From the NCBI GenBank assembly GCA_003533785.1, contig DQCR01000020.1, positions 1 to 41,084 on the forward strand: 41,084 bases of DNA, in the 5' to 3' direction. Positions within the stretch are counted from its first letter, which is position 1; each line of letters begins with the position of its first letter. The DNA is from Flavobacteriaceae bacterium. Lineage in GTDB: Bacteria; Bacteroidota; Bacteroidia; Flavobacteriales; Flavobacteriaceae. A program made the translations under genes and the position numbers. The notes beneath the pieces are model-generated. The model was not told where the DNA came from. It saw only the letters and a list, made by a program, of their open reading frames with translations, and did no database searches. This document shows, one piece after another, positions 15,064 to 25,369 of the stretch.

Positions 15064-17046
15064 ATGAAATACTCAGCCCAAAATAGAATCATGTCGAGAG
15101 TGTACCTGGTCGTAGTGGGCTTGGTTCTATTTGCTTTGGTTCTTGTAGGCAAGTTATTTTATATCCAATGGGTCCAAGGTGAGTTGTATACTTCCAAATT
15201 GGAAGCGAGCACTTTAAAAAGTGTTGTTCTAGACGCGAGTCGAGGAAATATTTATGCCGACGACGGGAGTATATTAGCGACTACTGTCCCTCGCTATGAA
15301 TTGCGATGGGATGCTATGGTAGTGTCTAATGCGATTTTTGAAACTCACAAAAACGCTTTGGCAACCGAATTGGCTTCTTTTTTTGGGGCATCCAAAACTT
15401 ATTTTTTAAGCCGTTTACAAAAGGCGAGGAAACAAAAAAATCGCTATTTCCTCCTTGCAAAAAATCTGAACTATTCGGAATATCAAACCCTAAAGAATTT
15501 CTCCATTTTAAAACTCCCTTCCTATAAAGGAGGCTTAATAGTAGAGCAACAACTCGTCCGAGAACATCCCTTAGGTAAAGTTGCTGAACGAACCGTGGGA
15601 TATGAAATGCGCGATCCTTCAGGGTATTTTCTTCGTGTGGGACTGGAAGGCGCATTTGGTCAATATCTGAGAGGAGAGCCAGGACGAAGACTAAAGCAAA
15701 AAATTGCCAACGGACAATGGAAGCCCATTAATGATAGTAATGAAAAAGAACCTACATCGGGTTTTGATTTGCATACAACGATCAATGTCAACATACAAGA
15801 CATTGCTCATAAGGCTTTGTTGCAGCAGTTGGAAAGATTTGAAGCAGATCACGGAACGGTAGTGGTAATGGAGACCCATTCTGGGAACGTGAAAGCCATT
15901 GTAAATTTAGGACGAACATCCAGAGGCACCTATTATGAAAAATTAAATTATGCCGTAGGAGAGGCTCACGAGCCTGGTTCAACCTTCAAATTGATGGCGA
16001 TGATTGCTGCTTTAGAAGATGGGGTGGTGGATGTAGATGATAAAATTCATACGGGAAAAGGGGAACTAACTTTCTATAACAAGTTTAAAGTAAGAGATTC
16101 CAAAAGAGGAGGCTACGGAACTTTAACAGTCGGGAAAGTATTCGAAGTGTCATCGAACACGGGCGTTGTAAAAATCGTCTATGATAATTATAAAAATAAT
16201 CCAGAGCAATTTGTTAATCGTCTCTACAATATGGGACTGAACAAACCCCTTGGGATATCTATTAAAGGGGAAGCGAAGCCCAAAATTCCTTATCCAACAG
16301 ATTCCACTTGGGATGGGCTAGATTTACCTTGGATGGCCTATGGGTATGGAGTTGCGCTGACCCCCCTCCAGACTCTTACATTTTACAATGCTATTGCGAA
16401 TGGAGGAGAAATGGTGAAGCCCAAATTTTTGAAACAAATCAGTCGCTTAGGAAATCGTCCAGAAAAAGTTTTTCGTAAAGAAATATTAAACCCTGCTATA
16501 TGCTCGCAGCAAACAGTTGAAAAAGCCCAACAAATGATGTTCAATGTAGTGGACAAAAAATGGGGAACGGCACACCAAATAAAAGATGAAGTTCTACCCT
16601 TGGCTGGAAAGACGGGTACTTGCCAGGTAGATTATACCACGGATAATGTACAGTATATATCAAGTTTTGTTGGTTATTTTCCAGCAAATGCCCCAAGGTA
16701 TTCTTGTATTGTAGTGATTCATAAACCAAACAAAAAGAAAGGCTACTATGGCGCTACTGTGGCAGCCCCTGTTTTTAAAAAGATAGCCAAGAAAATTTAC
16801 ACCAATACCCCTAAAGAAATACGAATCACCAATGCTGAAATAGAAGCCTTGGAAACCCAAAGAACAATTTCTTCTGAGGTTCCCTTGCCTAGTTTGATTG
16901 GAATGACAAAGACGGAAGCCGAACAAGTGGCAAAAAGTTTAGGAATAAAACTCACAACAAAAGGAAATGGAGTAGTCGTACGGCAATCAATTCAGGCGGG
17001 GACTCCTTCTCACACTGTCAAAAATCTATTGATCGAATTGTCATGA
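15064..17046 (+). CDS. ftsI: Peptidoglycan transpeptidase FtsI (PBP3) with C-terminal PASTA domain
   Basis: A 660-aa class B penicillin-binding protein that cross-links septal peptidoglycan. One membrane segment (about 11-30) is followed by the pedestal domain and the transpeptidase domain with STFK (S306-K309), SSN (363-365) and KTGT (516-519). Residues about 606-660 form a single PASTA domain (PLPSLIGMTKTEAEQVAKSL), which E. coli FtsI lacks and many Bacteroidota FtsI have. The stop overlaps murE as ATGA. Confidence 0.96.
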   Translation: MKYSAQNRIMSRVYLVVVGLVLFALVLVGKLFYIQWVQGELYTSKLEASTLKSVVLDASRGNIYADDGSILATTVPRYELRWDAMVVSNAIFETHKNALATELASFFGASKTYFLSRLQKARKQKNRYFLLAKNLNYSEYQTLKNFSILKLPSYKGGLIVEQQLVREHPLGKVAERTVGYEMRDPSGYFLRVGLEGAFGQYLRGEPGRRLKQKIANGQWKPINDSNEKEPTSGFDLHTTINVNIQDIAHKALLQQLERFEADHGTVVVMETHSGNVKAIVNLGRTSRGTYYEKLNYAVGEAHEPGSTFKLMAMIAALEDGVVDVDDKIHTGKGELTFYNKFKVRDSKRGGYGTLTVGKVFEVSSNTGVVKIVYDNYKNNPEQFVNRLYNMGLNKPLGISIKGEAKPKIPYPTDSTWDGLDLPWMAYGYGVALTPLQTLTFYNAIANGGEMVKPKFLKQISRLGNRPEKVFRKEILNPAICSQQTVEKAQQMMFNVVDKKWGTAHQIKDEVLPLAGKTGTCQVDYTTDNVQYISSFVGYFPANAPRYSCIVVIHKPNKKKGYYGATVAAPVFKKIAKKIYTNTPKEIRITNAEIEALETQRTISSEVPLPSLIGMTKTEAEQVAKSLGIKLTTKGNGVVVRQSIQAGTPSHTVKNLLIELS

Positions 17047-18503
17047 TAATACTGAAAGACTTGTTGTATAAAGTATCCTTGGAAGCTGTTTTTGGGGAGT
17101 TGCAACAGCAGATTAAATCAGTTACATTCGACTCTAGAGCTGTGGAATCGCAGTCTCTTTTTGTGGCCTTGAAAGGAGAAGGGTTGGATGGGCACGACTA
17201 CATAGAATCGGCTATAGAAGGGGGAGCCATTTCCGTATTGTGTGAAGTACTTCCCTCCACCTTAGACGACCGATGTACATACTTGCAAGTGCAAGACAGT
17301 CATAAGGCATTGGGTATTTTGGCTTCAAACTTCTATGGAAACCCCTCGTACGACTTAAAGGTCATTGGTGTTACTGGTACCAATGGAAAAACTTCGGTAG
17401 CCACTATGCTCTACGGATTGTTCGAATCTTTGGGCTATCCTGCTGGTCTTTTATCTACCGTAAAAGTATGTTTTGGTGGATTTGAAAAAGAAGCAACCCA
17501 CACCACTCCAGATCCCCTTCAAATCCAAGCCCACCTGGCAGCAATGAAAAAAGCGGGAATTACCCATTGCTTTATGGAAGTTTCCTCGCATGGGATTGCT
17601 CAAGAAAGAATTTCAGGGATTTCTTTTTCCGGCGGTGTCTTTACCAACCTAACCCATGATCACCTTGACTATCACAAAACTTTTGCTGCCTACCGAGACA
17701 CAAAAAAAAGATTTTTTGATCAACTGCCTCAGCAAGCTTTTGCTCTCATCAATGCAGATGACAAAAATGGAGTAGTGATGGTTCAGAACTGCAAAGCCAA
17801 AACCTATACTTATGCAATTAAAAATTACGCAGATTTCCCTGTTAAGGTATTGGAGCAGCAGTTTGGGGGGATGTTGTTGAAAATTAAAGAAACAGAATTA
17901 TGGACACCTTTAGTTGGTAGATTCAATGCCTCCAATATCATTGCGGTCTATGCGGTGACCGATTTATTGGGTCTTGATCCACTTGATAGTATGAGCGCAA
18001 TTAGTCAATTGGAGTCGGTTCCTGGACGTTTTCAAGTCCATCAAGGCGCCCAGAACAGATTTGTCATTGTAGACTATGCCCATACCCCAGACGCTTTGTC
18101 ACTTACTCTTGAGACCATTAATGAAATACGCACCAACAATGAATCTCTGATCACCGTGGTGGGCTGTGGGGGCAACAGGGACCAAGAAAAGCGTCCTAAA
18201 ATGGGCTTTGTTGCAGCACAAAAAAGCAACCAAGTCATCTTTACTTCAGACAATCCACGAACCGAAGACCCGCATCAAATTTTAAACGAAATGCGTGAAG
18301 GTGTTTCCCCAGAGGCGTATAAAAAAACACTCGTAATAGAAGATAGGAAAGAAGCTATTCAAGCGGCTTTTCAATTTTCAAAACCGAATGATATCGTATT
18401 AATTGCTGGAAAAGGGCATGAAACCTATCAAGAAGTAAAGGGAAATAAAATACCCTTCAATGACTACGAAATAGCTAAACAAATTTTTTCCAACTCCGAC
18501 TAA
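17043..18503 (+). CDS. murE: UDP-MurNAc-L-Ala-D-Glu:meso-diaminopimelate ligase
   Basis: A 486-aa Mur ligase that adds the third amino acid to the peptidoglycan stem. The P-loop is [10 protein letters not shown] (109-118). The substrate motif is DNPRTEDP (403-410); DNPR is the signature for meso-diaminopimelate rather than lysine, which predicts a Gram-negative-type A1gamma peptidoglycan. The likely carbamylated lysine lies in YRDTKKRFF (about 221-222). It overlaps ftsI by 4 bp and is followed 1 bp later by mraY. murF, which normally follows murE in other bacteria, is missing here. Confidence 0.96.
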   Translation: MIILKDLLYKVSLEAVFGELQQQIKSVTFDSRAVESQSLFVALKGEGLDGHDYIESAIEGGAISVLCEVLPSTLDDRCTYLQVQDSHKALGILASNFYGNPSYDLKVIGVTGTNGKTSVATMLYGLFESLGYPAGLLSTVKVCFGGFEKEATHTTPDPLQIQAHLAAMKKAGITHCFMEVSSHGIAQERISGISFSGGVFTNLTHDHLDYHKTFAAYRDTKKRFFDQLPQQAFALINADDKNGVVMVQNCKAKTYTYAIKNYADFPVKVLEQQFGGMLLKIKETELWTPLVGRFNASNIIAVYAVTDLLGLDPLDSMSAISQLESVPGRFQVHQGAQNRFVIVDYAHTPDALSLTLETINEIRTNNESLITVVGCGGNRDQEKRPKMGFVAAQKSNQVIFTSDNPRTEDPHQILNEMREGVSPEAYKKTLVIEDRKEAIQAAFQFSKPNDIVLIAGKGHETYQEVKGNKIPFNDYEIAKQIFSNSD

Positions 18504-18504
18504 T

Positions 18505-19728
18505 ATGCTCTATTATCTATTCAATTATTTAGAACAACAATACGCACTTCCTGGAGCGAGTCTTTTTGGATTTTTATCTTTTAGAGCGGCTTTATCAGTT
18601 ATTTTCTCACTACTACTCACCACTATTTTTGGAAAGCGCATCATTTCATTTCTTCAATCCAAGCAAGTCGGAGAATCCATACGCGACCTTGGTTTGGATG
18701 GACAAAAAGAAAAAGCAGGAACTCCTACTATGGGAGGTGTGATGATAATCTTATTTACTCTGGTCCCTGTCTTTCTTTTGGCAAAGCTGGATAATATCTA
18801 TATCCAATTATTGATTGTAACCACATTATGGATGGGGACGATTGGGGGGGTAGATGATTATATCAAAATATTTAAAAAAGATAAAGACGGATTGAAGGGA
18901 ACATTCAAGGTTTTTGGTCAAATCATACTGGGGATATTTATTGGTAGTGTTCTCTATTTTCATCCAGGAGTGACCGTGCGCCAAGAAAAACATGATCAGC
19001 TTCAAAAATCAATGGCGATCGAAGACATTCAAGATCGCTTTCAGCCTGCTATCAAATCCACACTGACAACCATTCCGATGCTTAAGGATAACGAATTCAA
19101 TTATGCTTCCCTATTGATGGATGACCATTATAAGAAGTGGTCTTGGTTGCTGTTCATTCCTATTGTAGTCTTTATTATTACAGCTGTTTCCAATGGGGCT
19201 AACCTTACTGACGGAATCGATGGTTTGGCCGCTGGAAGTTCCGCGATTATGGTATTTGCATTGGGAGTCTTTGCCTGGGTTTCTGGGAATCTCATTTTCG
19301 CCGATTATCTCAATATTATGTTTATTCCGAAAGTGGGAGAGGTCACAATTTTTGTAGCTTCTTTTTTGGGATCACTCATTGGATTTTTATGGTATAATAC
19401 CTATCCCGCATCCATTTTTATGGGAGATACAGGGAGCTTAACCATTGGCGCACTAATATCCGTAATCGCAATAATGGTTCGCAAAGAGCTTCTTCTACCT
19501 ATTCTCTGTGGGATATTCTTAATAGAAGCACTTTCGGTTATCCTACAGGTTGGATATTTCAAGTACAGTCGAAAGAAATGGGGCGATGGAAGACGGATAT
19601 TTTTAATGTCTCCTTTACATCATCATTTCCAAAAGAAAGGATTTCATGAAAGTAAAATAGTCGCTCGATTTTGGATCGTTGGAATTCTACTCGCCGTTTT
19701 ATCAATCGTAACTCTAAAAATACGTTGA
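18505..19728 (+). CDS. mraY: Phospho-MurNAc-pentapeptide translocase MraY
   Basis: A 407-aa polytopic membrane enzyme that makes lipid I from UDP-MurNAc-pentapeptide and undecaprenyl phosphate. GGVDDYIK (114-121) holds the catalytic Asp pair, [10 protein letters not shown] (233-242) and the [10 protein letters not shown] block near residue 370 complete the active site. It is about 45 residues longer than E. coli MraY. The extra residues lie in a soluble loop at about 153-212, between two membrane segments. Long MraY proteins are usual in Bacteroidota as I recall; the role of the insert is unknown. The stop overlaps the murD ATG by one base (TGATG). Confidence 0.95.
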   Translation: MLYYLFNYLEQQYALPGASLFGFLSFRAALSVIFSLLLTTIFGKRIISFLQSKQVGESIRDLGLDGQKEKAGTPTMGGVMIILFTLVPVFLLAKLDNIYIQLLIVTTLWMGTIGGVDDYIKIFKKDKDGLKGTFKVFGQIILGIFIGSVLYFHPGVTVRQEKHDQLQKSMAIEDIQDRFQPAIKSTLTTIPMLKDNEFNYASLLMDDHYKKWSWLLFIPIVVFIITAVSNGANLTDGIDGLAAGSSAIMVFALGVFAWVSGNLIFADYLNIMFIPKVGEVTIFVASFLGSLIGFLWYNTYPASIFMGDTGSLTIGALISVIAIMVRKELLLPILCGIFLIEALSVILQVGYFKYSRKKWGDGRRIFLMSPLHHHFQKKGFHESKIVARFWIVGILLAVLSIVTLKIR

Positions 19729-21071
19729 TGGAAAAGAAGGGAGTCATTTTAGGGGGAGGAGAAAGTGGAATTGGTACAGCACTACTAGCCAAACGTAAAG
19801 GGTTTCATGTATTTGTATCCGATCAGAATTCATTGTCTTCAATAGCCAAAGACACACTACAAAAAAATGCAATTCTGTGGGAAGAAAACCAACACGACCT
19901 GGAACAGATGAAAGACGCCCATTGGGTTATGAAAAGCCCTGGAATTCCAAATAATGCGTCTATAGTAACTCAGTTGGAAGCGTTGAATATTCCCATACTT
20001 TCTGAGCTGGAATTCGCCGCTCAATATACTGATGCTTTGTTAATTGGAATTACTGGGAGTAATGGCAAAACTACCACCACAATGCTTACCCATCATATCC
20101 TGAAAAATGCCGGACTACACGTGGGCTTGGCAGGAAATATCGGGACGAGTTTTGCCCGCCAAATCGCTGAAAACAATTACGATGTATTTGTATTGGAGAT
20201 TAGCAGTTTTCAGTTGGATCATATTCAAAAGTTTGCTCCACACATCGCTGCCATTACCAATATAACTCCCGATCATTTGGACCGTTATGAAAATGATTTT
20301 GGTTTGTACATCAAATCCAAATTAAAAATTGCCACAGCACAACAAGCTTCCAACTTTCTGGTCTACAATGCAGACGACAAGAACCTGAGCGATCACATCC
20401 TATCAGCATCTTTCAAAAGTACTCTACATCCTTTCGGATTCAAAAACAACGAGGAGTCTACAAGGCAAACCACACTTTCTGAAGACCATATTCAAATACA
20501 AAACGAAAAAAAGACAACTATGATACCCACAAATTCTTTTGCGTTACAAGGGCGCCATAATCTGCTCAATGCGATGGCTGCCGCCACAATTGCAGATCTA
20601 TTAAAGATTAGTAAATCTGTGATTAGGGAAAGCTTATCAACATTTCAAGGGGTTCCACACCGTCTGGAAAAAGTGCTAAAAATTCAAAAAAAGCAATTTA
20701 TCAATGACTCGAAAGCCACCAATGTAAATGCTGCCTTCTTTGCTCTAGAGAGTATGGAAAAATCAACAGTTTGGATTGCTGGAGGGATAGATAAAGGAAA
20801 TGAATACGAAGAGCTATTACCCCTGGTACACGAAAAAGTGAAAGCAATAGTATGTCTTGGGGTCAATAACGAGAAGTTGTTTGGAACATTTGAAAAAGTT
20901 GTGGATGTCATCATTGAAACACAATCAATGGAAGAAGCAGTTAAGATTGCTTCAAAGATTGCCCAGCCAAATGAAAATATACTGTTGTCTCCCGCCTGTG
21001 CCAGTTTCGACTTATTTGATAATTATGAAGACCGAGGCAATCAGTTCATTAATGCGGTTAGAAATTTATAA
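19728..21071 (+). CDS. murD: UDP-MurNAc-L-alanine:D-glutamate ligase
   Basis: A 447-aa Mur ligase that adds D-glutamate to UDP-MurNAc-L-Ala. The N-terminal nucleotide fold begins VILGGGESGIG; the ATP P-loop is GITGSNGKTTT (107-117); NITPDHLDRY and the C-terminal ACASFD(LF)DNYEDRG signature are present. I chose ATG 19728, which shares its A with the mraY stop codon; a frame from 19671 would add 19 residues inside mraY. ftsW starts directly after the stop. Confidence 0.96.
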   Translation: MEKKGVILGGGESGIGTALLAKRKGFHVFVSDQNSLSSIAKDTLQKNAILWEENQHDLEQMKDAHWVMKSPGIPNNASIVTQLEALNIPILSELEFAAQYTDALLIGITGSNGKTTTTMLTHHILKNAGLHVGLAGNIGTSFARQIAENNYDVFVLEISSFQLDHIQKFAPHIAAITNITPDHLDRYENDFGLYIKSKLKIATAQQASNFLVYNADDKNLSDHILSASFKSTLHPFGFKNNEESTRQTTLSEDHIQIQNEKKTTMIPTNSFALQGRHNLLNAMAAATIADLLKISKSVIRESLSTFQGVPHRLEKVLKIQKKQFINDSKATNVNAAFFALESMEKSTVWIAGGIDKGNEYEELLPLVHEKVKAIVCLGVNNEKLFGTFEKVVDVIIETQSMEEAVKIASKIAQPNENILLSPACASFDLFDNYEDRGNQFINAVRNL

Positions 21072-22256
21072 ATGATCAACCTCTTAAAACATTTTAAAGG
21101 TGATAAGGTGCTCTGGGGAGTGGTAACCCTATTAGCGGTCTTTTCATTTTTACCTGTTTACAGTGCCAGTACCAATCTCTCCTATGTGGTAGGGGTTGGA
21201 ACACCTACAGGCTATCTAATTAAGCATGCCATTATACTTGTCTTTGGTTTTTTCCTGATGTTTTTAATTCATAGAATTCCATACAATTATTTTAAGGGGA
21301 TTTCTATACTGTCCCTTCCTTTGGTTTTCTTACTATTGCTCTACACGGCTTCTCAAGGAATCCTAATTGCTGGAGCCAATGCCAGCCGCTGGCTACGAAT
21401 TCCGGTTCTGGGTTTGAGTTTTCAGACTTCAACTCTAGCCTTCGTTTCCTTATTGACCTATGTTGCTTACTATTTATCTAAATATGAAGGGCAATCCCAG
21501 TCTTTTGGGCGCTCCTTTTTGATGCTGTGGCTTCCCATTTTCAGTTTTGTTTTTATCATACTACCTGCTAATTTTTCTACTGCCGCACTTCTTTTTTTAA
21601 TGGCTTTTGTTATGGCATTTTTAGGTCGCCACCCCAATCGATATTTATTAGGGATCATTGCTGGAGGACTGGTTGGGTTTTTGATTTTTATACTTGCTGT
21701 AAAAGCCTTTCCAAATCAATTTCCCAATCGGATCGATACTTGGATGAATCGCATAGAAAACTTTTCTTCTGGAGATGAGGCCAGCGGAAATTATCAAATT
21801 GAACGTGCCAAAATTGCGGTAGCTTCTGGCGGTTTATTAGGAGTAGGTGCTGGAAAAAGTGTGATGAAAAATTTCTTGCCTCAAAGTTCATCGGATTTTA
21901 TTTATGCAATAATTATAGAAGAATATGGATTGATAGGTGGCTGTATGCTTTTGTTTCTCTATCTCGTATTGTTGTTTAGAGTGGTTGTAGTAGCCTATAA
22001 GACCTCGGATAGTTTTGGAAAACTCTTGGCCGTTGGGATGGGACTACCCATTGTCTTTCAAGCCCTGATTAATATGGGTGTTGCTTTACAAGTGCTTCCG
22101 GTTACTGGACAAACACTGCCACTCATAAGTAGCGGGGGTACTTCTGCTTGGATGACCTGTATTGCATTGGGAATTCTTCTTAGTGTGAGCGTCAATATTC
22201 GAGCTTCAGAAACACCATCAAATAACCCTTTAGCCGAACTAAGTGAAATTGAATAG
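21072..22256 (+). CDS. ftsW: Septal peptidoglycan polymerase FtsW (SEDS family)
   Basis: A 394-aa SEDS-family membrane protein with about ten predicted membrane segments. SEDS proteins polymerise lipid II into glycan strands together with a class B PBP, here FtsI. Conserved features are GANASRWLR, the extracellular loop between them, and the C-terminal block LPVTGQTLPLISSGGTSAW. The position between murD and murG favours FtsW over RodA. It begins immediately after the murD stop and overlaps murG by 14 bp. Confidence 0.94.
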   Translation: MINLLKHFKGDKVLWGVVTLLAVFSFLPVYSASTNLSYVVGVGTPTGYLIKHAIILVFGFFLMFLIHRIPYNYFKGISILSLPLVFLLLLYTASQGILIAGANASRWLRIPVLGLSFQTSTLAFVSLLTYVAYYLSKYEGQSQSFGRSFLMLWLPIFSFVFIILPANFSTAALLFLMAFVMAFLGRHPNRYLLGIIAGGLVGFLIFILAVKAFPNQFPNRIDTWMNRIENFSSGDEASGNYQIERAKIAVASGGLLGVGAGKSVMKNFLPQSSSDFIYAIIIEEYGLIGGCMLLFLYLVLLFRVVVVAYKTSDSFGKLLAVGMGLPIVFQALINMGVALQVLPVTGQTLPLISSGGTSAWMTCIALGILLSVSVNIRASETPSNNPLAELSEIE

Positions 22257-23334
22257 AATCATCATATCGGGAGGAGGTACTGGAGGGCACATATACCCTG
22301 CTTTAGCCATTGCAGATACGTTAAGACAGCGCTCGCCAGAAATACAAATCCTATTTATTGGCGCATACGGTAAAATGGAAATGGAAAAAGTTCCCGAGGC
22401 AGAATATCCAATACGGGGGCTTTGGATCGATGGGCTCCATCGTAAACACTTTTTTAGAAATATTCTTTTTCCAGTGAAGTTGATAGTAAGTGTGCTTCAT
22501 TCTTTTTTCTATTTTATTCGTTATCGGCCGCAATTTGTTATTGGGACGGGCGGTTTTGCCAGCGGTCCGATGGTATTTGTTGCCAGTTTGTTGGGCACTC
22601 CTAGTTTGATTCAAGAACAAAATTCCTTCCCAGGAATTACCAATCGATTATTAGGCAGAATTGTCAATAGAATTGCAGTTTGTTATGCGGGGATGGAGCG
22701 ATTCTTCCCTAAAAATAAACTCATAGTCACAGGGAATCCTACTCGAAAAGAATTACGTACTAATTTGATTGAATCTCAGACAGCAAAAAGTTTTTTCGAA
22801 CTAGTACCAGATAAAAAAACACTAGTAATTCTAGGAGGAAGCCTCGGTGCCCTGAAGATCAACGAATTAATTGCTCAAAAGCTTACCTACTTTAATTCCC
22901 AAGGGTGGCAAGTAATATGGCAATGTGGGAAACTTTATTACTCTGAATACCAGTCCAAGGGCTCCCCCTCAAACAAAATATATCCATTTATTAATAGAAT
23001 GGACCAATTGTATGCAGCTGCTGACCTCATTATAAGTAGAGCAGGAGCCAGTACTATCGCTGAACTTACACAGGTAGGCAAACCCGTATTATTTATTCCT
23101 TCTCCCAATGTGGCAGAGGATCATCAAATGAAAAATGCCAGAGCATTGGAATCTCAAAATGCGGCTCGTGTTCTAGCAGAAAAAGATCTAAAACATCATT
23201 TTGAAACTGTTTTTGAGAGTTTGAGTTCCGATTCAGACTTAATGCGGATTCTTGGACAAAATATTCGAAATATGGCAAGACCCAATGCGGTAGAAGAAAT
23301 TGTGGACGAAATTGAAACCTTAGCTGCAGTATGA
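22243..23334 (+). CDS. murG: UDP-GlcNAc:lipid I N-acetylglucosaminyltransferase MurG
   Basis: A 363-aa GT28 glycosyltransferase that converts lipid I to lipid II on the inner face of the membrane. The glycine loops are SGGGTGGHIYPALA (9-22) and LGGSLGALKINE. The C-terminal donor-binding part reads ISRAGASTIAEL, followed by FIPSPNVAEDHQ. The start is GTG at 22243, inside ftsW; no suitable ATG is available because the glycine loop follows within ten residues. The stop overlaps murC as ATGA. Confidence 0.95.
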   Translation: MKLNRIIISGGGTGGHIYPALAIADTLRQRSPEIQILFIGAYGKMEMEKVPEAEYPIRGLWIDGLHRKHFFRNILFPVKLIVSVLHSFFYFIRYRPQFVIGTGGFASGPMVFVASLLGTPSLIQEQNSFPGITNRLLGRIVNRIAVCYAGMERFFPKNKLIVTGNPTRKELRTNLIESQTAKSFFELVPDKKTLVILGGSLGALKINELIAQKLTYFNSQGWQVIWQCGKLYYSEYQSKGSPSNKIYPFINRMDQLYAAADLIISRAGASTIAELTQVGKPVLFIPSPNVAEDHQMKNARALESQNAARVLAEKDLKHHFETVFESLSSDSDLMRILGQNIRNMARPNAVEEIVDEIETLAAV

Positions 23335-24656
23335 AAAAAAGAAATTACTTTTTTCTAGGTATTGGGGGGATAGGCAATTCAGCCCTAGCACAACATTTCA
23401 CATCTTTAGGACATCTTGTTGCTGGATATGACCGAATGCCAAGTAGCGTTACACAAAAACTTGAAAAAAATAAGCTAGATGTATTGTATGAATTTGCGCC
23501 TGAAAAATTACCTGCTTTTGTAGATCCTGAAAACACAACTATTGTGTGTACAGCTGCCATCAAACAAGACCAACCTTGGTATCAATATTTTGAAAAAAAG
23601 GGATACTTGATTGAAAAGAGAGCTCATGTTTTGGCTCAAATTGCTAATGCAAAGACATGTGTAGCGGTAGCTGGCACCCATGGAAAAACAAGCACACTAG
23701 CAATACTGAGTCATATATTTAAAACAGCAAAACAGTCATTTACAGCCTTTGTGGGTGGCATACTCCAGGGATACGAATCAAATTATATTCATACAGGCGA
23801 TTCCTATATTTTGGTGGAAGCGGATGAGTTCGACCGTTCCTTTCTAAAACTCCGTCCAACTCATGCTGCCATCACAAGTATTGATCCCGATCATCTTGAT
23901 ATATACCATTCCAAAAAAGCTTTTGAAAAAGCTTTTGAAGATTTTGCCAATCAAGTAGAGACCTCATTAATTGTTGGGCCTGGCGTCGCCCTAGAAGGAC
24001 TCAAATTAGGAACAGCAGCTACATCGCCCTACCGGATGGAAAATTGTAAACTCACTGAGGAGGGATACCGGGTTGATTTTTATTTGCGGTCGCCTAAGTC
24101 AGAATCTTTCTTAGTTGATGTTGTGGGGCAACACAATTTGTATAATGCACTCACAGCAGCCGCTCTAGCAACAGAATGTGGCATTTCTATCTCAGCAATA
24201 CGAGAAGCCTTAAAAAGTTTTCGGGGAATTCATCGTAGAATGAACATCTATCCGTTGCATACCAACACGATAGTGGTAGATGACTATGCACATCATCCTA
24301 CTGAAATTCGTGCGGTATTCAACACCCTCAACGAAAGGTATCCAGAATTGAAAAAAACTGTAGTGTTTCAACCGCATTTATACAGTCGTACACAAAACTT
24401 TTTAGATGCGTTCGCTACTGCATTATCATTATTTGATCAGATTTATTTATTGCCAATTTATCCTGCTCGTGAACAACCCATTCCTGGAGTCAGTTCACCA
24501 GCTCTGTTGGATCAAATCAAACAACAAAATAAAGGAATGATCTCAAAAGAAGAAATAGTATCCTTGGGCATGCATCCAAATCAAGGAATAATTGCTTTGT
24601 TGGGAGCGGGAGACATTGGAGAAGTGACGGCTAATTTTAAAAAAGTAATTGCATGA
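23331..24656 (+). CDS. murC: UDP-N-acetylmuramate:L-alanine ligase
   Basis: A 441-aa Mur ligase that adds the first amino acid. The N-terminal Rossmann loop is FLGIGGIGNSALA, the ATP P-loop AGTHGKTST (114-122), with VEADEFDRSFL and the DDYAHHPTEI block downstream. MurC and Mpl (the muropeptide-recycling ligase) are close relatives; length and the slot between murG and ftsQ favour MurC. Both ends overlap neighbours as ATGA, so translational coupling is likely. Confidence 0.92.
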   Translation: MKKRNYFFLGIGGIGNSALAQHFTSLGHLVAGYDRMPSSVTQKLEKNKLDVLYEFAPEKLPAFVDPENTTIVCTAAIKQDQPWYQYFEKKGYLIEKRAHVLAQIANAKTCVAVAGTHGKTSTLAILSHIFKTAKQSFTAFVGGILQGYESNYIHTGDSYILVEADEFDRSFLKLRPTHAAITSIDPDHLDIYHSKKAFEKAFEDFANQVETSLIVGPGVALEGLKLGTAATSPYRMENCKLTEEGYRVDFYLRSPKSESFLVDVVGQHNLYNALTAAALATECGISISAIREALKSFRGIHRRMNIYPLHTNTIVVDDYAHHPTEIRAVFNTLNERYPELKKTVVFQPHLYSRTQNFLDAFATALSLFDQIYLLPIYPAREQPIPGVSSPALLDQIKQQNKGMISKEEIVSLGMHPNQGIIALLGAGDIGEVTANFKKVIA

Positions 24657-25363
24657 AAAAAAGACAAATATTCTTTTTCATTTTTGTGATGACTTCGGTT
24701 GTACTTATATCAGCTTTTGCTCACAAACAGAACAAAAACAGAAAAATAATTGCGCTAAAAATCCAATATGTACAGGACGCCCCCTTGTTTTTGAATGACT
24801 CTCTCGTTAATAAATTGTTAATACAAAAAGCAGGGTACAAACAAGACCAGCTCAAAGATGAATTAGATTTGAGTATGCTGGAATCTTGGATTGAAAAACA
24901 CCCTGCTGTTGCGGAAACGGAGGTCTTTACCTATCCCGACGGAAAGATTGAAATGCGGATTCAAGAACGGGAACCTTTCCTAAAAATAGAGAATGAAAAG
25001 AGCTTTTTTCTCGATCGAAATGGAGTCTCTTTTTCCATCCCTTCTCCAATGATTGATAGCTTACCCAAAGTACAAGGTTCTATAAGTGAATCTGAATTCA
25101 TTTCGCTAGTACAAATAATTGAAACGCTTCAAGAAGATCCATTTATTCGCCAGAATAGAATTGAAATAATCAAACATGAAACGGGATACAGCATGGCTCT
25201 TTCCAACTTACCCTTTATAATTGAAATGGGTCAAGTAGACAATCTGTCAATTAAAATTAACAAACTAAAAGCCTACCAGGCCTATTTAATTTCACAAAAA
25301 GAACCGCTGCTCCCCAAGCGGATCAATTTGGCATTTAAAGGTCAGGTGGTAACATCAAATTAA
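24653..25363 (+). CDS. ftsQ: Cell division protein FtsQ
   Basis: A 236-aa bitopic protein: membrane segment about 5-23, then a POTRA-like domain (about 36-108, ending ETEVFTYPDGKIEMRIQEREP) and the FtsQ beta domain (about 110-225). FtsQ links FtsL/FtsB-type proteins to the cytoplasmic FtsA/FtsZ machinery. The WIEKHPAVAETEVF stretch followed by a REPFL-type motif is typical of POTRA in FtsQ. It starts in the murC stop codon and is followed 6 bp later by ftsA. Confidence 0.9.
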   Translation: MKKRQIFFFIFVMTSVVLISAFAHKQNKNRKIIALKIQYVQDAPLFLNDSLVNKLLIQKAGYKQDQLKDELDLSMLESWIEKHPAVAETEVFTYPDGKIEMRIQEREPFLKIENEKSFFLDRNGVSFSIPSPMIDSLPKVQGSISESEFISLVQIIETLQEDPFIRQNRIEIIKHETGYSMALSNLPFIIEMGQVDNLSIKINKLKAYQAYLISQKEPLLPKRINLAFKGQVVTSN

Positions 25364-25369
25364 TACACT

